64,000 nucleotides of DNA from an uncultured Bacteroides sp. (GCF_963675905.1 NZ_OY780936.1:930001-994000); one strand, 5' to 3'; positions 35,707 through 44,790 are shown, numbered from the stretch's first letter. Notes: generated from the letters alone by a model not told the origin. Translations and numbers: made by a program.

Positions 35707-35919
35707 AGGTCAATTTTAATTTTGGAACTAAGATAAGCAGATCGTACTTATGAATAACTATTTTCACTATTATTTTTTCAAATTTTATGTTTTTTGCTTT
35801 AGGGATTACTCTAGTTTGTTAGATATAAGTTCATTATTTGACTTAATCTTAAGAGTAATCCCTTAGTAATTTTATCTGAGCTTATCTGTTTGTTAAGTTT
35901 GATTCTTTACAAAAAAAAA

Positions 35920-38220
35920 TCAGAAGCTTAATTTTGCGCCAATAAAATAGCTCCTTGGCAAGATGGGGCCGTACACAAAATCAGAATCCCGATCCTTTCC
36001 TTTATCCTGATCAGACTGATATGCATTGAATATATTTTGTACACCTGCATTAACCTGAAGAGCTATCTGCTGATAAACCGGGAATGTATAACTAAGCTTG
36101 ATGTTCATATCAAAGAAATCGTGCGTAGAAACATTTATGTCTTTTTCTATATATCCGGCAGCATGAGGCACTAACATGTTTCCTGTATAAGTACCAGATA
36201 TCGCCATCTCAAGTCTTTTCACTGGAGCTAATTTTGCTGTGAAGTAACCATAAGTATCGGGAGTGCGGAGCATTTTCTTTGAGCCTAAATCCTCTGTTGC
36301 ACTCCAGTTTTCCACTTCTTTGTATCTGCTTTTCTGAAAAGTTGCACTTGCCTCTACTTGAAGTAAAGACGAAAAAGCAAGTTCACCTTCTGCTGTTAAT
36401 CCTATTACTTTTGCTCCCTCCCCATTAGTTCTTTCTTTAAGGATTGTTCCTTCCTCATTTGTACCGATGTCATTGAGAACAAAAACGTTTTTTAGATTTG
36501 TATAGAATCCTTCAATTCTTAAGTTTACTGGGATTTCTCCGAATGTGTGATACAAATCCATAGAGGCGCTTAAGCTTTGTGACTTTTCCGGTTTTAAATC
36601 AGGATTTGAGCTTATAACAGATATTTCACCGCCAACGGCTGAAACATGCAAATCTTCATCGTAAACTTGTGGAGCTCGGAATCCGGTTGAATAACTTAAA
36701 CGGAAATTTATGTCTTTTACCGGATTGTATCTCAAAGTAACGCGAGGACTAAAGATGGCTTTATCAATCATGTTATGTTTGTCTAACCTACCGCCAAACA
36801 GAAAACTCCACATATCATTTTTCCATTCATTCTGCATAAAGAGGCTTTCAGTATGTATAGTTTGTTTTATATTGCGATTGTATCCAAGAATCTCGTCATG
36901 CAACTTGTCGTATGTGTATTCTGTTCCTCCGGTGAATTGTGCAGGCATAAACAAACATTTTTCCCAGTTATAGGTATATTGGGTTCCGGCCATGTAAGTA
37001 AGATCATTTGTGTTGCCATACCCACGTAAATCCTTTCCGGCTCCCGAGTAACTTGTTCTGATAATGCTTTGCATGGAAGTGTAAACATTAAGCTTATGTT
37101 TGTAATCGGATGAGAATAAATCATAATTAACGCCGCCTCCATTAATTGAGTGATTGGCCATTTCAGCAACCTCTGCTTCGTGAGGCATAAGGTCTATATT
37201 ATCTCCGCCTCGTCTATGATCGGTTATATTATGATATTCCAATGATAGTTTTGAATAGTCGCTTGTTTTAAGATATGCACGCATACCAATAGTTTTATTA
37301 TTTATCTCGGTAAGATCTGTAAAACCATCGTCATCGTGATCATATCCATCGCGATACCTGCTCTGTCCAAAGATATATAAACCAGCTTTATGATCATCAG
37401 TAACCAACGATGCATTCAGACTTGTGTTATTATCGAACGCATTAGTCCCACCAATAGATGTGAAATCATGAGAAAACTCTGCTGAATTTCGAGTAGGTTC
37501 TTTTGTGATAATATTTATTGTTCCGGCTATAGCAGATGAACCAAAAAGTGCAGAACCGCCTCCTTTAGATACTTCAACACGTTCTATCATATTCTGAGGA
37601 ATCTGTTCCAGTCCGTATACCCCGGCCAATGAACTGTAAATAGGCCGCGAGTCGATCAATATTTGTGTATAAGAACCCTCCATGCCATTTATTCTAACTT
37701 GCTCGGAACCACAAGTATGACAATTGTTCTCTACGCGTACGCCCGATTGAAAACTTAATCCCTGAGCCAGGCATGAGGAATGTGTGTCTTCAAACAATTT
37801 TGTATTCAGAATATTAACCAGGGAAGGAGCAAGGCGTTTTGTAGTTTCGTTTCTGTTACTGCTTATCACTACTTCGTCAAGCGAGATTAAATCCTGACTT
37901 AATGCAACGTCCATCTCTATTGTTTTTTTCTTTATAACGGACACTTCTTTTGTTAAGGTCTTGTAACCAACCGATTTAAATTCGAGAGTCCAATTGCCTT
38001 CGGGCAAATTCTCCAGGAGGAAATGACCTGAAACATCGGATGTTGTTCCTATTGTAGTACCTTTTATTGATATATTTATATATGGTATATGTTCTTTGTT
38101 TTTAGCATCAGTGATATGCCCAAAGATGCTCGCATCAGTAGGCGTTCCTGTTGGCTCCATACCCATACATGGCAGTAGGGTACAGATAAAACAGGAAATT
38201 AATAATAGATATCTTTTCAT
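35920..38220 (-). CDS. TonB-dependent receptor, probable metal uptake
   Basis: Encodes 766 residues: a signal peptide, a carboxypeptidase-regulatory-like domain (about 30-110, GHITDAKNKEHIPYINISIKG), a plug domain (about 115-240) and a 22-strand barrel ending in the aromatic C-terminus (YFIGAKLSF). The plug holds an unusual Cys pair, NNCHTCGSEQVRINGMEG (Cys167 and Cys170), just before the conserved VRINGMEGSYTQILIDSRP and FGSSAIAGTINIIT. A His/Cys-rich small protein is encoded 74 bases upstream in the same orientation. Both point to a metal ion or metal complex as substrate (copper, zinc and iron all possible) rather than a glycan, and no SusD partner is present. Outer membrane, TonB-energised. 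Confidence 0.85.
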   Translation of the reverse strand: MKRYLLLISCFICTLLPCMGMEPTGTPTDASIFGHITDAKNKEHIPYINISIKGTTIGTTSDVSGHFLLENLPEGNWTLEFKSVGYKTLTKEVSVIKKKTIEMDVALSQDLISLDEVVISSNRNETTKRLAPSLVNILNTKLFEDTHSSCLAQGLSFQSGVRVENNCHTCGSEQVRINGMEGSYTQILIDSRPIYSSLAGVYGLEQIPQNMIERVEVSKGGGSALFGSSAIAGTINIITKEPTRNSAEFSHDFTSIGGTNAFDNNTSLNASLVTDDHKAGLYIFGQSRYRDGYDHDDDGFTDLTEINNKTIGMRAYLKTSDYSKLSLEYHNITDHRRGGDNIDLMPHEAEVAEMANHSINGGGVNYDLFSSDYKHKLNVYTSMQSIIRTSYSGAGKDLRGYGNTNDLTYMAGTQYTYNWEKCLFMPAQFTGGTEYTYDKLHDEILGYNRNIKQTIHTESLFMQNEWKNDMWSFLFGGRLDKHNMIDKAIFSPRVTLRYNPVKDINFRLSYSTGFRAPQVYDEDLHVSAVGGEISVISSNPDLKPEKSQSLSASMDLYHTFGEIPVNLRIEGFYTNLKNVFVLNDIGTNEEGTILKERTNGEGAKVIGLTAEGELAFSSLLQVEASATFQKSRYKEVENWSATEDLGSKKMLRTPDTYGYFTAKLAPVKRLEMAISGTYTGNMLVPHAAGYIEKDINVSTHDFFDMNIKLSYTFPVYQQIALQVNAGVQNIFNAYQSDQDKGKDRDSDFVYGPILPRSYFIGAKLSF

Positions 38221-38294
38221 TATAATTTCTTATTTTAAAATGTACAAAATGAGAGTAGCACACCTTGAATGGGTGAGCATAATTTGTTTTTATT

Positions 38295-38603
38295 TTAAAA
38301 TAAGTATGGCGGTGCCCGTAAAGAGTAGGAGTAGAGGGCTACTTTTCTAACCTTAAAGATTCTGGCTACAGTTTCGCACGGACGAACAATCCGGTGAACT
38401 GTAAGATGAAAAACAGACGTTTCAATAAAGGGTAGAATATGAAACTGACAGATAGCACAATCGCAGGAGGAGTCGCTACAATGATGGGCAGCACTTATTT
38501 CTCCCTTTTCATGAGTATGGAAACTCTTCACAATTCCCATTGGAGTAATTGTGAAAAGTAACAGCCATGCAATGATTGCTTGTCTTCTCAGATACAATTT
38601 CAT
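38295..38603 (-). CDS. Small His/Cys-rich exported protein
   Basis: Encodes 102 residues. A hydrophobic N-terminal segment (AIIAWLLLFTITPMGIV) acts as signal or anchor. The following periplasmic stretch is packed with metal ligands: His29, His31, His40, His41, Cys42, Cys47, Cys49, Cys52 and His55 (from FHTHEK to CAICQFH). The C-terminal part is basic and less ordered. This resembles the small periplasmic proteins often placed before metal-related TonB receptors (DUF2946-like in proteobacteria), although I cannot assign the family. Same strand and 74 bases upstream of the receptor, so they likely form one operon in which this protein binds or relays the metal. Confidence 0.7.
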   Translation of the reverse strand: MKLYLRRQAIIAWLLLFTITPMGIVKSFHTHEKGEISAAHHCSDSSCDCAICQFHILPFIETSVFHLTVHRIVRPCETVARIFKVRKVALYSYSLRAPPYLF

Positions 38604-38719
38604 ATTGCAAAACTAGTTAAAAAAGAGCTATTACAGATCTTTTGTGTAAGTTATTTATGGATAGTATTTAACCATTTAGTTTATTTTATACAATTTTCAT
38701 CGACTTATAATCTTTCAGA

Positions 38720-38796
38720 TTATTCACCAATGGATTTATTTTATTGGTCAATCATTTGAATTTATTGGCCAATGATTTTTATTTATTGGTCAATAA
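38720..38796. repeat. Family B palindrome array, copy 1 (21-bp period)
   Basis: Four 14-bp units start at 38720 (TTATTCACCAATGG, degenerate), 38741 (TTATTGGTCAATCA), 38762 (TTATTGGCCAATGA) and 38783 (TTATTGGTCAATAA). The period is exactly 21 bp and the 7-bp linkers are atttatt, tttgaat and tttttat. The core ATTGGCCAAT is a perfect palindrome. The array lies upstream of the His/Cys-rich gene and beyond the uxuA terminator. The same family occurs at 48118-48195. Confidence 0.85.
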
Positions 38797-38827
38797 AAAG
38801 TAATGTATACTGGGAATATAACCAAAA

Positions 38828-38946
38828 CCAAGACGAGACAAGGTGCTAGATCGCTAGATCACTGCTAGATCAAATTTGATTTGATCTAGCGGTTTTATTT
38901 TGTTTATTTATAGGTAGTTATATGGGTGGTGCTAGATTGCTAGATC
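38828..38946. repeat. Family C CTAG-rich repeat element, copy 2 (inverted)
   Basis: GCTAGATTGCTAGATC (38931-38946) is the exact reverse complement of the 16-mer in copy 1. GCTAGATCGCTAGATC (38845-38860) is its partner with one change. Between them are 40 unrelated bases and an 11-bp hairpin (38864-38874 with 38880-38890). The conserved tail is AGACGAGACAAG at about 38831-38842. The span from outer 16-mer to outer 16-mer is 102 bases, the same as in copy 1. Six CTAG sites. Confidence 0.85.
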
Positions 38947-38984
38947 AATTTTGTATTTTAATATATTGTAGTGGTGATTATACA

Positions 38985-39022
38985 TAAAAAACCGACTGGT
39001 AATGCAGAAACATTCCGGTCGG
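38985..39022 (-). terminator. Terminator of the uxu operon
   Basis: On the minus strand CCGACCGG pairs with CCAGTCGG (39021-39014 with 38999-38992, one mismatch) around a 14-base loop and is followed by a run of six T. It lies about 95 bases after the uxuA stop. Confidence 0.75.
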
Positions 39023-39117
39023 CCATCACAATACAAATTGAAAATTTAACTGGTTAGGTTTTATATTTATAAAATGCGATATGTATTTGCAATGTATAAA
39101 TTGGGTTTGATTCTTAT

Positions 39118-40290
39118 CTATTCGAATAGAGATTTGGCAATACCCATTTCAAGTCCACGTAATTCAGCCAATCCTCTAAGGCGACCGATACAAGAATATC
39201 CCGGATTAGTTTTCTTTTTCAGGTCATCAATCATCTGATGTCCATGATCCGGTCTCATTGCGATAGAAACCTTACGTTCTTGTTCAAGTTCAAGTAATGC
39301 CTTCATAACGTGATACATGTCTACATTACCTTCCAGGTGATTTGCTTCATAGAAGTTTCCTTCTTCATCGCGCTGAGTGCTACGGAAATGCACAAAGTTT
39401 ACGCGATCTCCGAAACGTTTCATAATTCCTACTAAATCATTATGAGCAGCCACACCAAAAGAACCGGTACATAAACATAGGCCGTTTGATTTGTTTGGAA
39501 CAGCATCAATCAACTTCTGGAAATCATCTCCTGTACTAAGGATACGAGGTAAACCAAGAATAGACTGAGGAGGATCGTCCGGATGAATAACCAGATACAC
39601 ACCGGCCTCATCAGCAACAGGAGTAATTTCTCTTAAGAAATAGATTAAGTTCTCACGAAGTTTCTCTGCATCGATGTCATTATAACGGTCGAGTGCTTCC
39701 TGGAATTGTGCAAGTGTAAAGCTCTCTTCAGAACCCGGTAAACCAGCTATAATATTGCGTTCCAATGTATGCTTGTCTTCGTCGGTCATCTCTTCGAAAC
39801 GTGCTTTAGCTTTGGCTTTTTCTTCTGCAGAATATTCATTTTCAGCGCCGGGACGTTTCAAAAGGAACAAGTCGAAAGCAACAAAAGCAGCTCTTTCAAA
39901 ACGAAGAGCTTTTGAACCATCGGGCATGGTGTAAGCTAAATCGGTACGAGTCCAGTCGAGGACCGGCATGAAATTATAAGTCACAATATTAATGCCACAC
40001 TTGCCTAAGTTGCGAAGAGACTCTTTATAGTTATCAATGTATTTCTGAAAATCTCCAGTCTGCGTCTTTATATGTTCGTGCACAGGAACACTCTCAACAA
40101 CAGACCATGTAAGACCTACAGATTCAATAAGTTCCTTTCGCTTCATAATTTCCTCTACAGTCCATACTTCTCCGTTAGGTATATGGTGTAAAGCGTTCAC
40201 TATTCCGGTAGCACCGGCCTGTTTGATATCCCAAAGGGAAACTGGATCGTTAGGACCGTACCAACGCCATGTTTGTTCGCATAAATACAT
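39118..40290 (-). CDS. uxuA: Mannonate dehydratase
   Basis: Encodes 390 residues, the family length. Recognisable segments: [37 protein letters not shown] at the N-terminus, the mid-protein [53 protein letters not shown] and [10 protein letters not shown], which hold the metal-binding His, Cys and Asp residues. It dehydrates D-mannonate to 2-keto-3-deoxy-D-gluconate using manganese or iron, in the cytoplasmic glucuronate/galacturonate pathway. It is the last gene of an operon with the fructuronate reductase (29-base gap) and a LacI-type regulator. Confidence 0.95.
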   Translation of the reverse strand: MYLCEQTWRWYGPNDPVSLWDIKQAGATGIVNALHHIPNGEVWTVEEIMKRKELIESVGLTWSVVESVPVHEHIKTQTGDFQKYIDNYKESLRNLGKCGINIVTYNFMPVLDWTRTDLAYTMPDGSKALRFERAAFVAFDLFLLKRPGAENEYSAEEKAKAKARFEEMTDEDKHTLERNIIAGLPGSEESFTLAQFQEALDRYNDIDAEKLRENLIYFLREITPVADEAGVYLVIHPDDPPQSILGLPRILSTGDDFQKLIDAVPNKSNGLCLCTGSFGVAAHNDLVGIMKRFGDRVNFVHFRSTQRDEEGNFYEANHLEGNVDMYHVMKALLELEQERKVSIAMRPDHGHQMIDDLKKKTNPGYSCIGRLRGLAELRGLEMGIAKSLFE

Positions 40291-40319
40291 AATTTCAGTA
40301 TTTTAAAGTTTAAATTATA

Positions 40320-41132
40320 TTAGATGGTAAAAGCATTAAATCCACCATCAACAACAGCTACTGTTCCGGTTACGAATTTAGAAGCATCGCTGATAAGGTA
40401 GTGTACAGTTCCGAATAAATCTTCCGGTTCGCCAAAGCGGTTGAAAGGAGTATGTGCCATTACGCTTTTAGCACGATCAGAAAGAGATCCATCAGGATTA
40501 AGCATCAAAGCTCTGTTTTGGTTGGTTAGGAAAAATCCAGGAGCTACAGCATTCATGCGGATTCCGTTTCCAAATTTGATAGCAAGTTCTCCGGCCATAT
40601 ACTGAGTAAAGTTGTTTACAGCAGCTTTTGCTACACCATATCCGGCAACTCTTGTAAGTGGACGCAGTGAAGATTCTGAAGAGAAGTTCAGGATTACTCC
40701 TTCTTTTTGCTTTGCCATCTCGTCTGCAAATACCATAGTAGGCAATACAGTACCAAACAGATTAAGGTCTACTACTGTTTTCATTGCATCGATATTCAGA
40801 TCGAAAATAGTTTGGCTTGGCGCAATTGTGGCGCCCGGCATATTACCACCGGCTGCATTTATTAAAATATCAATTTTACCATAATTTTTTAGAACCAGTT
40901 TTTTGCAATCTTCTAACATTGCTTTATCTGTAACATCAGCCTGAGCAAACATTGCTTGTCCGCCTTGCTTTTTTATTTCGCTAACCAGTGCATCGCCTTC
41001 TTCATGGCTTCTGCCAATAATCACGATTTTAGCTCCTTGCTGAGCCAGGTACATAGATATACCTCTACCTAAAACACCATATCCTCCTGTGATGATGATT
41101 ACTTTGCCAGAAATGTTAAATAAATTTTCCAT
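40320..41132 (-). CDS. uxuB: SDR-type D-mannonate oxidoreductase
   Basis: Encodes 270 residues of the short-chain dehydrogenase family. The cofactor loop is TGGYGVLGRG, the NAAG motif is INAAGGNMPG, and the catalytic residues are the Ser in NFSSESS with Tyr and Lys in YGVAKAA. C-terminal VTGTVAVVDGGFNAF is typical. Linked 29 bases upstream of uxuA, it should interconvert D-fructuronate and D-mannonate using NAD(H). The SDR form is unrelated to the long-chain UxuB of E. coli but is the usual neighbour of uxuA in Bacteroides. The symbol is assigned by context. Confidence 0.8.
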   Translation of the reverse strand: MENLFNISGKVIIITGGYGVLGRGISMYLAQQGAKIVIIGRSHEEGDALVSEIKKQGGQAMFAQADVTDKAMLEDCKKLVLKNYGKIDILINAAGGNMPGATIAPSQTIFDLNIDAMKTVVDLNLFGTVLPTMVFADEMAKQKEGVILNFSSESSLRPLTRVAGYGVAKAAVNNFTQYMAGELAIKFGNGIRMNAVAPGFFLTNQNRALMLNPDGSLSDRAKSVMAHTPFNRFGEPEDLFGTVHYLISDASKFVTGTVAVVDGGFNAFTI

Positions 41133-41163
41133 CTTTTTGTTTTTAAAAGTTGTATATAAATTG

Positions 41164-42228
41164 TTATTGTTCGTTATAATAATCCACGTTTTCCTTCATC
41201 AGGATATCAATAGGCATAAAATTCTCTTTTTGCGGTCTTTTTTTGAGTATTAAATATTCGCATAAAGATTTAATTCCGTTATAACCCTGAAGCTGCGGCC
41301 TTTGAGCTATCAGTGCGGTTATATAGCCTTCTCTTAATGCATTTGCATTTTCTTCAATTACATCATATCCTACAACTACCAGGTTATGGATATCTCTGAT
41401 TTTTATGTAATTAGCAAGTTTGTGACATGTGGAGTTGAAAACTATTATTCCTTTTATATTGTTTTGACTCTCAAAGAACGCATCAAGTACACTGAAGTTG
41501 AATACAGAACTGCCTATCTTTAAATCCACATAATGAACTTTTCCTGTGTAGCCCACAGTATTTAGATAGCTATTAAATCCGGCTTCTCTGTTAATACTTT
41601 GATTGGAATTCTGATCTCCGCTGTGAATCATCCTTGATACCAGTATATTTGCGTCTTTACCAATTGAATTTAGTAATATCTTTGCACCTATAACACCACT
41701 GTCAAAGGAATTGGTACCAAAATATGCAAGCTGGTTTTGCCCTGAAATATTTGAGTCAATATAATTATAGGGAATATTCAATTCGTCTAGTTTCTCAGAA
41801 ATACTAATTACAGAATTTGCAAAAAGTGAAGCAACTAGAACTGCATCAAAACTTCTTTGAAAAAGCTCATCTACAGTTGTCTTCAAAGAGTTATTGTCGT
41901 ATTGATCAAAATATAGTTTTTGAATATGCACCCCATAATCTTCAAACTCATTGCCAGCCTTGTCAATCCCTTTAGAAATACTTTCCCAGTATTCTCCTTT
42001 TTTGAAAGAGGGGATTATGGCTATTATTTTATATTGTTTTTTAGAAGCTAAAGATCTTGCTATCAAGTTTGGCTGATAATTAACCATCTTAAGTACAGCG
42101 TTTACTTTCTTAAGATTCTCCTCAGAAACGCGTCCGCGGTTATGAAGTACTCTGTCGACAGTCCCGGCAGAAACTCCAGCCATTTTGGCTATATCTTTAA
42201 TTCTTATATTTTCTGTATCGTTTATCAT
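41164..42228 (-). CDS. LacI-family regulator of the uxu operon
   Basis: About 354 residues from the ATG at 42228; an in-frame TTG at 42243 is less likely. The N-terminal helix-turn-helix is RIKDIAKMAGVSAGTVDRVL with hinge-region NYQPNLIARSLASKK. A periplasmic-binding-protein-like effector domain follows. The family represses sugar catabolic genes and is released by a sugar or sugar-acid ligand, here presumably a hexuronate or an intermediate. First gene of a three-gene operon with uxuB (31-base gap) and uxuA. The palindrome TGTGTTCGAACACA at 42301-42314, with the central CG typical of LacI operators, lies in its own promoter and suggests autoregulation. Confidence 0.85.
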   Translation of the reverse strand: MINDTENIRIKDIAKMAGVSAGTVDRVLHNRGRVSEENLKKVNAVLKMVNYQPNLIARSLASKKQYKIIAIIPSFKKGEYWESISKGIDKAGNEFEDYGVHIQKLYFDQYDNNSLKTTVDELFQRSFDAVLVASLFANSVISISEKLDELNIPYNYIDSNISGQNQLAYFGTNSFDSGVIGAKILLNSIGKDANILVSRMIHSGDQNSNQSINREAGFNSYLNTVGYTGKVHYVDLKIGSSVFNFSVLDAFFESQNNIKGIIVFNSTCHKLANYIKIRDIHNLVVVGYDVIEENANALREGYITALIAQRPQLQGYNGIKSLCEYLILKKRPQKENFMPIDILMKENVDYYNEQ

Positions 42229-42265
42229 TGTTATTGATAGCAATGGCTTATTGATGCTGTCGATG

Positions 42266-42314
42266 CAAATTTAAGATTAAAGATTTGAATATGCAATATG
42301 TGTGTTCGAACACA
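42266..42314 (-). promoter_or_regulatory. uxu operon promoter and candidate LacI operator
   Basis: On the minus strand TTGC (42296-42293), a 19-base gap and TAAATTTG (42273-42266) form a promoter 37 bases before the ATG at 42228. Directly upstream is a perfect 14-bp palindrome, TGTGTTCGAACACA (42301-42314). LacI-family operators are palindromes with a central CG, as here. Confidence 0.6.
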
Positions 42315-42686
42315 AATATTGGCAATATTCATTTAAAGCTCTGATTTGTAGCGCTTTTGCTTTATTTTTAAAGATGTTAATTTTATATTTATTGTATGTT
42401 ATCAAACATCAAAATTGTGGATTAGTTATCTGTTATATATAAAACGCTTATTATCAAATACATTGCATTTATATATTATTCAATATTAGTATATTATATG
42501 TCTGTTTATATGTGTTTAGATTATATTCTGTTTTTCTCTTAAATATTTTTATTTTTCATGTATAATATGTATATTTAGCTGTTAATTTTATGTACGGAGT
42601 TTATCACTAACTCAACAGTTCCTTTATTCTTTGATTATTTTCTTATTTTAATATATATTGAATGTTTTTTTCAGCATTAAATAATT
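42315..42686. other. Divergent control region of uxu and nrf operons
   Basis: Extremely AT-rich. AATATT-GGC-AATATT lies at 42316-42330. No Crp/Fnr-type site like the hcp palindrome is visible before nrfH. A TTTATTCTTTG stretch near 42624-42634 is a poor minus-7 match. No gene is visible. Confidence 0.4.
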
Positions 42687-43253
42687 ATGGATATAAAAAT
42701 CAGATACTCTCACAAGCTAATATTAATCATTCTGCTAGGAGTGATTGCAGGTAGTGGATGTCTGTTTCTTTACTTGCTAAGAGTACAAGATTACCTGGGA
42801 AATAGTCCGGCAGCTTGTGTTAATTGTCATGTAATGGGGTCATATTACGCTACCTGGCAACAAGGTTCTCATAGTAGGGGGATTACCTGTAATGATTGTC
42901 ACGTTCCTCACGAAAATATAGCAAAAAAATATTTCTTCAAGGCAAATGATGGCCTCAGACACACATATAAGTTTTTAACTAACAGTGAGAGGCAGACTAT
43001 TCAGGCAATTCCGGCAAGTGCTGAAGTTATAATGAATAACTGTATCCGTTGCCACACTCAATTAAATACTGAATTTGTAAAAACCGGCAGAGTGGATTAC
43101 ATGATGACCAAGGTTGGAGAAGGTAAAGCTTGCTGGGATTGTCATCGACAGGTTACTCATGGAGGAACTAACAGTCTCTCTTCAACTCCTAACGCACAGG
43201 TTCCTTATCCGAAATCGCCTGTACCTGAATGGTTGAAGAAAATAGTGAAATAG
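42687..43253 (+). CDS. nrfH: Cytochrome c nitrite reductase small subunit
   Basis: Encodes 188 residues of the NapC/NirT/NrfH type. One N-terminal membrane helix (LILIILLGVIAGSGCLFLYLL) is followed by four c-type heme motifs: CVNCH (about residue 44), CNDCH (68), CIRCH (119) and CWDCH (149). It oxidises menaquinol in the inner membrane and hands electrons to NrfA on the periplasmic side. nrfA starts 25 bases after its stop. Length is slightly above the typical 150-180. Confidence 0.95.
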   Translation: MDIKIRYSHKLILIILLGVIAGSGCLFLYLLRVQDYLGNSPAACVNCHVMGSYYATWQQGSHSRGITCNDCHVPHENIAKKYFFKANDGLRHTYKFLTNSERQTIQAIPASAEVIMNNCIRCHTQLNTEFVKTGRVDYMMTKVGEGKACWDCHRQVTHGGTNSLSSTPNAQVPYPKSPVPEWLKKIVK

Positions 43254-43278
43254 TCAGAAAAATATAAAGATATAGGAT

Positions 43279-44760
43279 ATGGAAAAGAAACTGAAAGCAT
43301 GGCAAGGATGGTTGTTGTTTGGAGGAACAATGGTCGTTGTTTTTGTGTTAGGATTGATAGTTGCATCCTTAATGGAACACAGAGCAGAGGTGGTTAGTAT
43401 CTATAACAACAGAAAAGTAGATATAAAAGGCATCGAGGCCAGGAATGAAATCTTCAGGGATAACTATCCGCGAGAGTATCAAACTTGGTCAGAGACGGCA
43501 GATACGAGTTTTAAAAGTGAATTCAATGGCAGTCAGGCTGTGGATGTGTTGGAACAACGCCCCGAAATGGTGATTCTTTGGGCCGGATATGCTTTTTCAA
43601 AAGAATATGAAACGCCGAGAGGACATATGCATGCTATTGAAGATATTAGTGAAACTCTCAGAACCGGAGCACCTAAAACGGATAAAGATGGTCCTCAGCC
43701 TTCAACTTGCTGGACATGTAAAAGTCCGGATGTTCCTCGTATGATGGAAACAATAGGAGTAAATGCATTCTATAATAATAAATGGTCTGCTTTTGGCAGT
43801 GAGATTGTTAATCCAATAGGTTGTTCTGATTGCCATGAATCAAAAACAATGAATCTGCAAATAAGTCGACCTGCTTTGCGTGAGGCTTTTGCTCGTCAGG
43901 GGAGGGATATTGATAAAGCAACTCCACAAGAAATGAGATCATTGGTTTGCGCTCAATGTCATGTAGAGTATTATTTCAAGAAAGATGGCAATTATCTTAC
44001 ATTCCCTTGGGATAAAGGGATGACTGTAGAAAAAATTGAAGAATATTACGATAAAGTTAACCACTCTGATTATAAACATGCTTTAAGCAGAGCTCTTATT
44101 CTAAAAGCTCAGCATCCTGATTTTGAAATATTCCAATTGGGCATTCATGGACAAAGAGGCGTTTCTTGTGCCGACTGTCATATGCCGTATGAAAATGAAG
44201 GAGGAATAAAATATAGCGATCATCATATTCAAAGTCCTTTAGCATCTACAGACAGAACTTGTCAGGTTTGTCACCGTGAAAGCGAAGAAACGCTTCGCAA
44301 CAATGTTTATGAAAGACAAAGAAAATGTAACGAAATACGTACTCGTTTGGAGAAAGAACTAGCCAAAGCGCACATAGAAGCTAAATTTGCATGGGATAAA
44401 GGAGCTACTGAAGTGCAGATGAAAGAGGCTTTGAATTTGATTCGACAGGCTCAATGGAGGTGGGACTTTTCTGTTGCATCTCATGGAGCTGCGTTTCATG
44501 CTCCTCAGGAAGTTCAGCGTATGTTGAGTCATGGAATAGACAGAGCATTGCAAGCTCGTTTGGCTATTGCTAAAGTTTTGGCAAAGAATGGATACACTGC
44601 TGACGTACCAATGCCCGATATTTCTACAAAAGCAAAAGCTCAGAAATATATTGGTTTGGATATACCAAAAGAACAAAAAGCAAAAAATGAATTTCTTAAA
44701 ACGATTGTTCCACGCTGGATTGAGAAAGCAAAAGCTAACGGACGTTTTGCAAAGATTTAA
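43279..44760 (+). CDS. nrfA: Ammonia-forming cytochrome c nitrite reductase
   Basis: Encodes 493 residues. An N-terminal hydrophobic segment (WLLFGGTMVVVFVLGLIVA) exports or anchors it. The catalytic heme motif CWTCK (about residue 144) with Lys as axial ligand is the NrfA hallmark. Four ordinary motifs follow: CSDCH (182), CAQCH (224), CADCH (297) and CQVCH (328). VEYYF after the third motif and the distal His region FQLGIHGQRGVSC complete the active site and calcium-binding parts. It reduces nitrite to ammonium by six electrons in the periplasm, partnered by NrfH, and can also reduce NO. Maturation genes of the Ccs type follow. Confidence 0.97.
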   Translation: MEKKLKAWQGWLLFGGTMVVVFVLGLIVASLMEHRAEVVSIYNNRKVDIKGIEARNEIFRDNYPREYQTWSETADTSFKSEFNGSQAVDVLEQRPEMVILWAGYAFSKEYETPRGHMHAIEDISETLRTGAPKTDKDGPQPSTCWTCKSPDVPRMMETIGVNAFYNNKWSAFGSEIVNPIGCSDCHESKTMNLQISRPALREAFARQGRDIDKATPQEMRSLVCAQCHVEYYFKKDGNYLTFPWDKGMTVEKIEEYYDKVNHSDYKHALSRALILKAQHPDFEIFQLGIHGQRGVSCADCHMPYENEGGIKYSDHHIQSPLASTDRTCQVCHRESEETLRNNVYERQRKCNEIRTRLEKELAKAHIEAKFAWDKGATEVQMKEALNLIRQAQWRWDFSVASHGAAFHAPQEVQRMLSHGIDRALQARLAIAKVLAKNGYTADVPMPDISTKAKAQKYIGLDIPKEQKAKNEFLKTIVPRWIEKAKANGRFAKI

Positions 44761-44790
44761 TATAAAGTTTAAAGTTGAATGAAATTAAAG

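Noticed and set aside
42315-42686. Crp/Fnr site or riboswitch before nrfH
   Set aside because: I looked for TGTAAC-N4-GTTACA and similar palindromes and for known aptamer cores and found none.
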